DNA of 64,000 bases, taken from contig NZ_FTOP01000005.1 of assembly GCF_900156785.1 (NCBI RefSeq), forward strand, positions 124,001 to 188,000. Reading direction: 5' to 3'. Each line of letters begins with the position of its first letter. Within the stretch, counting starts at the first letter, position 1. The DNA comes from Belliella pelovolcani (GTDB taxonomy: Bacteria; Bacteroidota; Bacteroidia; Cytophagales; Cyclobacteriaceae). Below are positions 1-7,019 of the stretch, piece after piece. The position numbers were made by a program, and so were the translations under genes. The notes below the pieces were generated by a model. That model saw only the letters and a program-made list of their open reading frames with translations. It did not search any database and was not told the origin of the DNA.

Positions 1-217
1 ATATGGTTCCCTTTTGATCTAATAAAATTACAACGAAGTCTTTACTACCCCTTTCAAAAGCTATATATTGCTTTTTGATTGGATCATAATCCACAATCTC
101 TACTGAACTCAAAGAATTGATTTGAAACTCGCTAGTTTTCCGAAGTTTATACTGAGCAAAGGAATAGGTGGAGAAAAATGTCAGCATTAAGCATGTAGTA
201 ATGAAATTGATTTTCAT
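1..217 (-). CDS. Beta-propeller protein, copy A (3' part outside window)
   Basis: Only the first 72 codons lie in the window; the gene runs off the left edge. Translation from the ATG at 217 gives a type I signal peptide ending in SFA, then QYKLRKTSEFQINSLSSVE, nearly identical to the N-terminus of the complete gene at 611-1735. It is therefore the second copy of that 6-bladed beta-propeller gene. It lies 63 bp downstream of the small peptide gene at 281-529, on the same strand, and is probably co-transcribed with it. The mature protein should be exported. Its function is not known; the family assignment rests on copy B. Confidence 0.8.
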   Translation of the reverse strand, partial: MKINFITTCLMLTFFSTYSFAQYKLRKTSEFQINSLSSVEIVDYDPIKKQYIAFERGSKDFVVILLDQKGTI

Positions 218-322
218 AAGCCGATATATCATTTAGAATTTACAAATAAGCTGACCGTCAACAGTCAGCTTATATAAATATCAAAGTAGCTCTGGATCTT
301 CGCTTTCTCCACAGTTGCAGGT
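81..322. repeat. Tandem duplication, left copy (period 1,518 bp)
   Basis: This 242-bp stretch aligns without net gaps to 1599-1840, an offset of 1,518 bp. It covers the 3' end of the peptide gene, the intercistronic gap and the first ~45 codons of the propeller gene. The start codons (217 and 1735) and the peptide stop codons (281 and 1799) keep exactly the same offset, which points to a tandem unit duplication of peptide plus propeller followed by divergence. Confidence 0.85.
246..273 (-). promoter_or_regulatory. Intercistronic hairpin between peptide and propeller genes
   Basis: A perfect 10-bp inverted repeat (ATAAGCTGAC / GTCAGCTTAT) with an 8-nt loop lies just after the stop codon of the small peptide gene and before the propeller start. 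Read on the minus strand it is not followed by a clear T run, so it looks more like a partial terminator or an mRNA-stabilising hairpin than a full terminator. In the second copy (about 1764-1791) one arm is conserved and the other decayed. The regulatory role is inferred. Confidence 0.45.
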
Positions 323-529
323 TACATTTTCTTCGTCTGGGCAGTAAAATCTACGTGTACTTAAGGTACAATCATTTACAGTCATAGAGCGTTGCCAGCT
401 TTCATTACATCTAATTTCGCATGATCCAGCATTATCCAAAGAAGCTGATCCACTACCTACAATTGTTGCCAACTGACTTCTCTGGAGCATTTCTCCTGTA
501 GAAAGCCCCAATTTTTCTAAATTTATCAT
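281..529 (-). CDS. Small Cys-rich peptide with GG-type leader-like N-terminus
   Basis: 82 aa. It has no hydrophobic signal peptide. Residues 1-24 (MINLEKLGLSTGEMLQRSQL followed by ATIV) look like the hydrophilic leader of double-glycine-type Bacteroidota peptides, ending in GSGS at 25-28. The remaining part holds six cysteines (C37, C41, C54, C63, C71, C73) and an acidic tail GESEDPELL. This suggests a small exported peptide cleaved after the Gly-Ser segment, with cysteines for disulfides or modification. No transporter, peptidase or modifying enzyme is visible nearby in the window. It sits immediately upstream of the propeller gene at 1-217, and a decayed second copy sits upstream of the other propeller gene. 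No named family was recognised with certainty; the function is unknown. Confidence 0.6.
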   Translation of the reverse strand: MINLEKLGLSTGEMLQRSQLATIVGSGSASLDNAGSCEIRCNESWQRSMTVNDCTLSTRRFYCPDEENVTCNCGESEDPELL

Positions 530-610
530 AATTTTAATTGTTTTAATGATTGTTATGATATTCCGATCATTTTAAAGCATCCGGGATTTCTGCCTTTTTA
601 TTATTTGCAT

Positions 611-1735
611 TCATTTTGTAATCTGATAAACCCCATACCTCACAAAATCCTCTTCTTCATCTGGATTGATCAACTTTACCAGGATGGAATTATTGGGCAT
701 GGCTATTTTGATTTGTCCATGTGGGATTTCTAGGTCTTTGCTGAGCTGTTTCTCTTCGTCAAAGATGATGATGCGATGATAATTTGGGTCTTTGAAATGG
801 TGATAAAATGGATCTTCAGTGATTTTTTTCTCAAAAGTCCCGTATGGAATTTCTTTGACATAGTTCAAGATAATAAGTCCTCCATCTAGCTTTATGATTT
901 TCAAATTCAAAGAAGCTAACGTATGAGGAGGGTAGCTAGGTAAGGTTTTGATAGATATGGGTAATTTTTTGAAACTCCCAAAATCTCCATGGTTGATGTT
1001 AATTTTTGATATGGAATTACCTGTGAGTAGGTCTATTATAGTTATTTCATTATCTAGAGAAGCAGTGATATACAATTTGTTTTTTTCTTTATCCTGTGTG
1101 AATACAGGTCTATATAAGGACTTGATAGAATTGTCTAAGTCTTTAGATATTGGCCTGTTTCTTATCGGGACAAGAAAATAATTTTGGTTATTAGATAAGT
1201 CATGGAGTTCCATCAAATGTTGAGATCTTAAGTCTTTTACACTTGTAAATCTAGCGGTATTTGAAGGGTAGGTTCCAAAGACAAGTTCATTCTTGGACTT
1301 ATCCTTGTAAAAAAATATTGGAGATTCAGCTAATCTATATGTAAAAAATGCATTGCTATTGACATATTTAACAGCGGTTTTGAAATTCAAGTTTTTATCG
1401 AAAGTAAGCAATTGGTTTGGCGTGATTACCCAAATGTCTTTTTTATCAGAATATCCTAGGGCATTCATTGCTGAATTAAATTGACCAGGGCCCTGTCCCA
1501 TCAGATTTTTTTTCTGGAGGATGTTCCCTTTGTCATCAAGAATCAATACAACAAAACCCTTGCTTTCATTTTCATATCCCAAATACCGCTTATACACAGG
1601 ATCATAATCCACAATCTCTACTGAACTCAAAGAATTGATTTGAAACTCGCTAGTTTTCTGAAGTTTATACTGTGCAAAGCAATTGGTGGAGAAAAATGTG
1701 AGTATTAAGCATGTAGTAATGAAATTGATTTTCAT
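611..1735 (-). CDS. 6-bladed beta-propeller protein, copy B
   Basis: 374 aa. A type I signal peptide (residues 1-21, cleavage after CFA) is followed by repeated blade-like segments, including the motif GQGPGQF at 80-86, which is typical of NHL-like 6-bladed propeller proteins abundant in Cytophagales. The family is usually exported, and individual members are mostly of unknown function. It is the full-length partner of the truncated copy A at the window edge; the first ~45 residues are almost identical between copies and then diverge, so the blades may be under diversifying pressure. The upstream peptide gene of this copy is reduced to a fragment (1799-1912). Propeller call: good; function: unknown. 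Confidence 0.75.
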   Translation of the reverse strand: MKINFITTCLILTFFSTNCFAQYKLQKTSEFQINSLSSVEIVDYDPVYKRYLGYENESKGFVVLILDDKGNILQKKNLMGQGPGQFNSAMNALGYSDKKDIWVITPNQLLTFDKNLNFKTAVKYVNSNAFFTYRLAESPIFFYKDKSKNELVFGTYPSNTARFTSVKDLRSQHLMELHDLSNNQNYFLVPIRNRPISKDLDNSIKSLYRPVFTQDKEKNKLYITASLDNEITIIDLLTGNSISKININHGDFGSFKKLPISIKTLPSYPPHTLASLNLKIIKLDGGLIILNYVKEIPYGTFEKKITEDPFYHHFKDPNYHRIIIFDEEKQLSKDLEIPHGQIKIAMPNNSILVKLINPDEEEDFVRYGVYQITK

Positions 1736-1840
1736 AAGCCGATATATAATTTAGAATTTACAAATAAGCTGACCGTCAGTAGTTAGTATCCAAAAACATC
1801 AAACTAGCTCTGGATCTTCACTTTCTCCACAGTTGCAGGT
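1599..1840. repeat. Tandem duplication, right copy
   Basis: Partner of 81-322. Homology stops at about 1840, inside the peptide gene, where the left copy continues with a full coding sequence and this copy does not. The peptide part was therefore truncated or replaced after duplication. Confidence 0.85.
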
Positions 1841-1912
1841 ATTTCTGTTAAATCTAACTCTCTCAAAGTACGATTGCTTATAAGGCTTAGAATAGAAAGA
1901 CTTGTTTATTGA
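1799..1912 (-). pseudogene. Remnant of the small Cys-rich peptide gene
   Basis: The minus-strand frame ending at the TGA at 1799-1801 encodes TCNCGESEDPELV, matching TCNCGESEDPELL at the end of the intact peptide at 281-529. Going upstream, the frame stays open for 37 codons to a TAG at 1913-1915 but contains no ATG, GTG or TTG that would give the leader, and the sequence before the Cys pair no longer matches. It is read as a decayed 3' fragment left by the tandem duplication. The 280 bp further upstream (1916-2194) show no gene. Confidence 0.65.
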
Positions 1913-2194
1913 CTAGGATTGGGCACAAATCGGAAGTATTTCTTAGATTATCCAGAATAAATGAAGCTACTGTTATAAACGTAAAGATTAATACTATAAA
2001 AAGCAAGTTTAGTAGGAATTTTTGAGGTCGAGTTTAAGTAGGGCTTCTACTTCTACAAGGTGGTTAGGCGAAACAGTATCTTTCGAAATTAATCATGTAT
2101 TTTCACAATTTATCAAACTAGAAAAAGCCATCTAAAAAAAGGTTTTAGTCAAGTAAAGTTAAATAGAATATTATTTTAGATGTTTTTTATGCGG

Positions 2195-2431
2195 TTAATT
2201 TGAAAGATTATATTTTTGATATAACTCTTCCATCACCATACTATGAGTTCTTACTTTACCTTCTTGATAATCATTTACTCCCCTATTGATGGACTCTTTG
2301 GTATCCTCATCTAAGGAATTCCAAAAATCCATTTCATCTTCAAAAAGAAGATTTCTAATTTGATTTAAAATAATCTCATTTTCGGTTGCCATGATTTTTT
2401 CAATCAAGGTATATTTTAATAATTTGTCCAT
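2195..2431 (-). CDS. Small acidic protein resembling a toxin-antitoxin antitoxin
   Basis: 78 aa from the ATG at 2431; an internal ATG at 2392 would give a 65-aa protein starting MATENE, and may be the real start. The segment FWNSLDEDTKESINRGVNDY followed by QEGKVRTHSMVMEEL resembles the C-terminal part of small antitoxins of the addiction-module-component type, in which a phrase like IxRGxxxxxxGKxxxHxxVMxx is common. No RelE/ParE-like toxin follows it: downstream on the minus strand there are only about 280 bp without a gene and then the peptide remnant. It may be an orphan antitoxin. Family call is tentative. Confidence 0.5.
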   Translation of the reverse strand: MDKLLKYTLIEKIMATENEIILNQIRNLLFEDEMDFWNSLDEDTKESINRGVNDYQEGKVRTHSMVMEELYQKYNLSN

Positions 2432-2461
2432 GATGAAATTTACAATTATTTCCTAAATAAT

Positions 2462-2487
2462 AAAAGCTGCCCTTTCGGACAGCTTTC
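2462..2487 (-). terminator. Hairpin terminator after the DUF2911 gene
   Basis: The inverted repeat AAAGCTG / CAGCTTT with a GGGC-rich inner stem starts just after the stop codon of the minus-strand gene at 2492-3133 and is followed on the minus strand by TTTTATTATTT. Confidence 0.7.
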
Positions 2488-2491
2488 TGAT

Positions 2492-3133
2492 TTATTTGAT
2501 GCTGAATGGCATACTTACTTTGACCTGATCCCAGCTGAGGGAGATGGCACCTTCAGTGTCTGAGACTTTATCCACTTCGTAGGTTAGTCGCTGCACTTCA
2601 TTGTCTAGATCGTTTGGCTTGACGCTTACCCTTACCAAATCATCTGCTTCATCATATTCGTCTGCTAGATGCTGGTCATAATGCTTATTGATAATCAATG
2701 TCCATTCCTCTCTTCCAGGAATGGTAAAGAATCCATACATCCCAGCAGGTACTTCGACATCATTGATAACTACATCTTCTGAGAATGTCACTGCTGTGGC
2801 CCAGTGCGAACCACTGACCCATACTTGATCATAAGAAACCAAGCCATTCCAGATTACACGTCCCCTTTTTCCTGGAGAACCATAATTGATCGTGACAGTA
2901 GCATCACCAATGGAACGAATAGCTTCTCTTCTAGCACTGCCTTTGAATGTATCTTCTATCAAGCCAGCATTGACGCTGTCGGCATAAGCTACTTTCTCCA
3001 AGAGATGCTCTTTCTCCAAGTTAGAAAGCTCTTCAGCTTCTGCTTCAAGGGTGACTTCTGTAGTTTCCTTATTTGCACCACCACAAGAGAATAGTAAAGT
3101 GGCGGAAAGTATGGTGATTAGTATTTTTTTCAT
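2492..3133 (-). CDS. DUF2911 family lipoprotein
   Basis: 213 aa. The N-terminus MKKILITILSATLLFSCGG is a lipoprotein signal with the lipobox Cys at 17, so the protein is probably anchored in a membrane. The core from about residue 60 matches DUF2911: the segment around residues 83-112 contains YGSPGKRGRVIWNGLVSYDQ followed by VWVSGSHWAT, and residues 128-140 read VPAGMYGFFTIPG. The biochemical role of DUF2911 is not established. An acidic, probably disordered linker (residues 22-48, Glu-rich) separates the lipid anchor from the domain. It is monocistronic, with its own terminator. Confidence 0.88.
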   Translation of the reverse strand: MKKILITILSATLLFSCGGANKETTEVTLEAEAEELSNLEKEHLLEKVAYADSVNAGLIEDTFKGSARREAIRSIGDATVTINYGSPGKRGRVIWNGLVSYDQVWVSGSHWATAVTFSEDVVINDVEVPAGMYGFFTIPGREEWTLIINKHYDQHLADEYDEADDLVRVSVKPNDLDNEVQRLTYEVDKVSDTEGAISLSWDQVKVSMPFSIK

Positions 3134-3269
3134 GTTACTTTAAAATAGATGTGAGACGTTAGATATGAGACTCAAGACATAAGATTCAAGAAAATGATGG
3201 GGATTGTTTTTGTATCAAGTATGATGTACCAAGCAATAAAATTTGAAGAAGGCAAGATTTTATTTTTCA

Positions 3270-3455
3270 ATCAGACTTACCAATCTTCCACAGGCCAATC
3301 CCGATACTCGGGACAAGCTATTCCAACTTTCCAACTTTCCAACCTTCCAACAATTCCCCAATCATCCAATCTTGCAATCCGCCACGGCGGACAAGTTATT
3401 TCAATTTTTCAATCTTCCAATCTTCCAATCCGCCACGGCGGACAAGTTCTTCTAA
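3270..3455. repeat. TTCCAA-rich tract with palindromes
   Basis: The gene-free 327 bp between 3134 and 3460 are dominated by degenerate short repeats of CTTTCCAA / TTCCAATC type, interrupted by three small palindromes: TCCCGATACTCGGGA at 3299-3313 and TCCGCCACGGCGGA twice, at 3378-3391 and 3429-3442, each followed by ACAAG. The same CCGCCxxGGCGG palindrome recurs at 49012-49025. ORFs read through this tract are repeat artefacts. It looks like a dispersed intergenic repeat of Bacteroidota rather than a regulatory site of one gene. Confidence 0.7.
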
Positions 3456-3460
3456 TTCTA

Positions 3461-4276
3461 TCACTCCCCTGTCAATCCTTCCATCAAATCCTCAGAGATT
3501 CCAGTGAAGGAGTAACCCCCATCATGGAATAGGTTCTGCATGGTCACATATCTAGTCAAATCGGAGAACATGGTGATGATGTAATCAGCACAAGCTTCGG
3601 CAGAGGCATTGCCCAGCGGAGACATTTTGTCAGCGAAGTTGTAGAAGGTGTCAAAGCCTCCAATTCCTGTTCCAGCTGTTGTTTTGGTTGGAGATTGAGA
3701 GATGGTGTTGACTCTTACTTTTTTCAGCTTACCATATCTGTAGCCGTATCCTCTAGCGATGCTTTCCAAAAGTGCCTTGGCATCTGCCATATCTGTATAG
3801 AAAGGATATACTCTCTGTGCTGCGATATAAGATAGCCCCATGATAGAACCCCATTCGTTCATGATGTCCATCTTCTCAGCTACATGCATCATTTTATGAA
3901 AAGAAATAGCAGATACATCATAAGACTTCATGGCCCAATCATAATTTAGGTCACCATAAGATCTGCCTTTTCGGATATTAGGGGACATCCCGATAGAGTG
4001 TAATAAAAAGTCAAAATTCCCGCCCAAGTATTCCTTGGCTTCGGTATATAGTTTTTCTAAGTCTTCCAAAGAAGTGGCATCAGCAGGAATGACGATGGTG
4101 TTGCATTCTTGTGCAAGCTCATTGATGGCACCCATTCTCATGGCTATGGGAGCGTTGGTCAGGACAAACTTAGCGCCTTGTTCTTTGGCTTTGAGGGCTG
4201 TTTTCCAGGCGATTGAGTTTTCGTCCAAAGCTCCAGTGATGATACCGACTTTTCCTTTTAGTAAGTTCTCAGGCAT
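3461..4276 (-). CDS. fabI: Enoyl-[acyl-carrier-protein] reductase (NADH)
   Basis: 271 aa, the usual length of FabI. It performs the last reduction of each cycle of type II fatty acid elongation (trans-2-enoyl-ACP to acyl-ACP) in the cytoplasm. The N-terminal nucleotide-binding region reads GIITGALDENSIAWKTA (11-27), with the SIA signature that separates FabI from ordinary short-chain dehydrogenases. The catalytic residues correspond to Y150, Y160 and K167 (YxxxxxxK spacing kept). Substrate-binding helix region around 198-222 is present. It stands alone downstream of recN on the same strand, 107 bp away, so it may have its own promoter. The start ATG at 4276 fits the family. Confidence 0.95.
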   Translation of the reverse strand: MPENLLKGKVGIITGALDENSIAWKTALKAKEQGAKFVLTNAPIAMRMGAINELAQECNTIVIPADATSLEDLEKLYTEAKEYLGGNFDFLLHSIGMSPNIRKGRSYGDLNYDWAMKSYDVSAISFHKMMHVAEKMDIMNEWGSIMGLSYIAAQRVYPFYTDMADAKALLESIARGYGYRYGKLKKVRVNTISQSPTKTTAGTGIGGFDTFYNFADKMSPLGNASAEACADYIITMFSDLTRYVTMQNLFHDGGYSFTGISEDLMEGLTGE

Positions 4277-4383
4277 AGTATAGATGTGTTTTAGTTCAAT
4301 TTTGATGGGTAAAAATACAGAAAAAATTTAGATCATCGTGGATTTAGCCTTGCTAGCCCTATTTCTATGACCTCATTCAATGC

Positions 4384-6036
4384 TTAGATTTTCAATAAAT
4401 CCTTTGCACTTTCGATCGCACTATTGCTTGGATTGGCGCCAGCGATCATTTTGGCTATTTCTTGAATTCTTTCTTCTGCCGTAAGCAGCTTTACCTTGGA
4501 GATGGTTCTCGCAGTACTATTGTCTTTGTAGACAAAGTAATGTTGCTCTCCTTTGGCAGCTACTTGAGGGAGGTGGCTGATACAGATGACTTGGTGATTT
4601 TGGGAAATTTCCTGCATCATACGTACCATTTGCAAGGCTACTTCTCCTGATACTCCCGTGTCGATTTCGTCAAAAATCAACGTAGGCAAGGCCATTTTGT
4701 CCGCCATGATGTATTTGATGGCGAAGATCAATCTTGAGAATTCTCCTCCTGAGGCGACTTGCTTGAGGGCTTGGGGTTTTACTCCCTTATTTGCTGAGAA
4801 TAGTAAGTCCACCTGATCCATACCGCTTGGAGTAGGTGTGCTGCTCAGCTGAGATAATACGATGCTGGCGTTCTCCATGCCCAATTGCTGGAGAAGGCCA
4901 CTCAACTCTTTGGCGAATGGATCAAAAGCAGATTGCCTCTTGGCACTCAGTACCTTCCCTGCTGCCAATACTTCTTGGTAAAGTTGCGCTGATGTAGTGC
5001 GGAGTCGTTCTAATTCCTCGTCCAGGTGATCTAATTGGAAGGCCTTATCGGCCAGTGTTTTCTCCAGCTCCATCAATGCTTCCACTGAGTCTAAGGCATG
5101 CTTTTGTTGGAGTTGGTAGATTTTGCTGAGGCGCTCTCTGGTAGTTTCAAGTTTTTCGAAGTCAACTTCTATTTTGCTGTCTTCGTCCTCAAGTCCCTCA
5201 GCGATATCTTTGAGTTCGATCAAGGCTGTCTGGAAGCGCTCTCTATAAGTATCAAATTTTTGTGCAAGTCTACCTAGTTGTTGCAGAGCGCTATTGGCTT
5301 GGCTCAGTATATTGATTCCGCCAAACTGATCGTCTTGCAGTTGGTGGAGGATTTCATGGATTTTGCTTTTGATTTCCTCAGCATTTTCCAATATTTCTTG
5401 TTCAGACTCTAAGTCTTCTTGCTCTCCTGCTTGCAGGCCAAGGCTGGAGAGCTCCTCCAATTGAAACTGATTGAAGTCTGCTTCTTTTTTTAAGTCTTGT
5501 GCTTCTAGCAGGAGCTTTTCATAAGCCTTTTTGGCTTGCTGATGAGATTTGAATGCTTGGCGATACTGTGCAAGTTCTACTTGGGTGCCAGCATATGCAT
5601 CTATCAAGTTCAATTGATAGCCACCATCACCTAGCTGTAAGCTGTCATGCTGCGAATGCACATCCATCAAGGCTTTACCTAGCTCTTTGAGGTTTTCCAG
5701 CCTAACAGGGGTGTCATTGATAAATGCCCGGGATTTGCCATTGGGGCTGATTTCTCTTCGGATGATGCAATTCTCCTCGTAGTCTAAGTCTTCGGCTTCA
5801 AAAAACTGCTGCAAGCCGTAAGATTTGATGTTGAATTCCCCTTCGACGATACATTTTTTCTCTTCATCGAAGAGGGCTTTGGTGTCGGCTCGATTTCCCA
5901 GTAGCAACCCCACCGCCCCCAGCATGATGGACTTCCCTGCGCCAGTTTCCCCTGTGATCATATTGAGTGAGGAACAAGGCTTCATTTCCAAGCTTTGGAT
6001 CAAGGCATAATTGTTAATGCTAAGGGATTTGAGCAT
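4384..6036 (-). CDS. recN: DNA repair ATPase RecN
   Basis: 550 aa, normal size for RecN, an SMC-like ATPase acting in recombinational repair of double-strand breaks. The Walker A motif GETGAGKS is at 29-36 in a typical N-terminal AAA_23 half; the middle (about 150-370) is a Glu/Gln/Leu-rich coiled coil; the C-terminal half carries the ABC signature ASGGEFSRL and Walker B LPTLIFDEIDTGVSG, followed by the H-loop segment ISHLPQVAA. It ends the conserved block bamD - omega - coaBC - DUF4835 - recN, with only 44 bp to the upstream DUF4835 gene, so it is probably co-transcribed. Confidence 0.96.
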   Translation of the reverse strand: MLKSLSINNYALIQSLEMKPCSSLNMITGETGAGKSIMLGAVGLLLGNRADTKALFDEEKKCIVEGEFNIKSYGLQQFFEAEDLDYEENCIIRREISPNGKSRAFINDTPVRLENLKELGKALMDVHSQHDSLQLGDGGYQLNLIDAYAGTQVELAQYRQAFKSHQQAKKAYEKLLLEAQDLKKEADFNQFQLEELSSLGLQAGEQEDLESEQEILENAEEIKSKIHEILHQLQDDQFGGINILSQANSALQQLGRLAQKFDTYRERFQTALIELKDIAEGLEDEDSKIEVDFEKLETTRERLSKIYQLQQKHALDSVEALMELEKTLADKAFQLDHLDEELERLRTTSAQLYQEVLAAGKVLSAKRQSAFDPFAKELSGLLQQLGMENASIVLSQLSSTPTPSGMDQVDLLFSANKGVKPQALKQVASGGEFSRLIFAIKYIMADKMALPTLIFDEIDTGVSGEVALQMVRMMQEISQNHQVICISHLPQVAAKGEQHYFVYKDNSTARTISKVKLLTAEERIQEIAKMIAGANPSNSAIESAKDLLKI

Positions 6037-6080
6037 AGAAGTTGGTCTTTATTGAATCAGACAAATCTAAGAAAATGATC

Positions 6081-6983
6081 TTAACCTTTGAGCAGGTCAT
6101 TGTACTTTCTGGCGTTGTTGGGGTCTACTTTGAGAAGTAGTTCCACAGCCTCGGTCCTGATCTCTAGCGGTGCTTTTTTGAAGATTTTGCTGATCTCGTC
6201 TCCTTTGGCATCCATAAAAGAAATGGTGAAAATTCCGTTTGGTTGTGCTGTATTGGCATCTTCTACCTTTCGGATCGCTTCAAGCATATTTTTGAAAGCT
6301 TCTTCTGGATCTCTATTGAGTAGGTCCATGCCTTTTCTATGATAGAGGTATAGCGCTTCTCTGATGGGAGCAAAGACTGATGAAGTATAGATGTCATTGA
6401 TCAGCCAGTACCTATTTCTCCTATCGCTAGGGTTTTGATTCCATCCTGGTCTTTGGGATTGTTGCGCATTATTGACTATGGCATTGGCAATCTCAAAATA
6501 AGGATCTCCTCCTCTCAAAGAGAAAGAATCATAATCTAAACCCAAAGCCATGTAGGCATAGTAAGCTAGGAGTGAGGAGATGTTGTTCAAAAATGAAAAA
6601 CGATTGAATTCTAATGGCTGATTCTGAATGAATTCGAATGACCAGTTACGATCAATGAAATTGAAAACCATAGACTCGTAGTTTGTACCATAGATAGGGC
6701 GCACTACTTGTACCTGAACGGTTGCATTGTATAGTCCTACTTGGGGCATGTCATTGATGGTAATCAACATATTGCCCTTGATACGCTCCATGGGTTTAAA
6801 TTCCTCATTTGTCCAATTTCTACCGTTGAGAAACTGTTCAAATGTGTTTTTCATATTCTCAAAAACTTCCTTCTCTTGAGTTCGTGCTCTGTCAGAGTTG
6901 ATGATCACTTGGAAATTCAATTCTTGACTGAAACCGATCAGCGGGAGGAGGATGAGGGTGAATGCTGAAATAACTTTTTTCAT
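6081..6983 (-). CDS. DUF4835 family exported protein
   Basis: 300 aa with a type I signal peptide (MKKVISAFTLILLPLIGFSQ, cleavage near residue 19). The rest matches the DUF4835 family, found almost only in Bacteroidota and nearly always between coaBC and recN, as here (36 bp from coaBC, 44 bp to recN). Visible features are an aromatic-rich middle (RNWSFEFIQNQPLEFNRFSF) and a conserved-looking C-terminus with a KVDPNNARKYNDLL helix. A periplasmic or envelope role is likely from the signal peptide, but the molecular function is not known. No membrane segment beyond the signal is visible. Confidence 0.9.
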   Translation of the reverse strand: MKKVISAFTLILLPLIGFSQELNFQVIINSDRARTQEKEVFENMKNTFEQFLNGRNWTNEEFKPMERIKGNMLITINDMPQVGLYNATVQVQVVRPIYGTNYESMVFNFIDRNWSFEFIQNQPLEFNRFSFLNNISSLLAYYAYMALGLDYDSFSLRGGDPYFEIANAIVNNAQQSQRPGWNQNPSDRRNRYWLINDIYTSSVFAPIREALYLYHRKGMDLLNRDPEEAFKNMLEAIRKVEDANTAQPNGIFTISFMDAKGDEISKIFKKAPLEIRTEAVELLLKVDPNNARKYNDLLKG

Positions 6984-7019
6984 GGAAGGATGAAATTCAT
7001 TTCATTAAAGGTAAAAAAA

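Noticed and set aside
3194-3532. Plus-strand ORFs of 112 and 70 aa across the repeat tract before fabI
   Set aside because: They are translations of TTCCAA-type repeats and palindromes, run into the fabI end, and show no protein-like composition.
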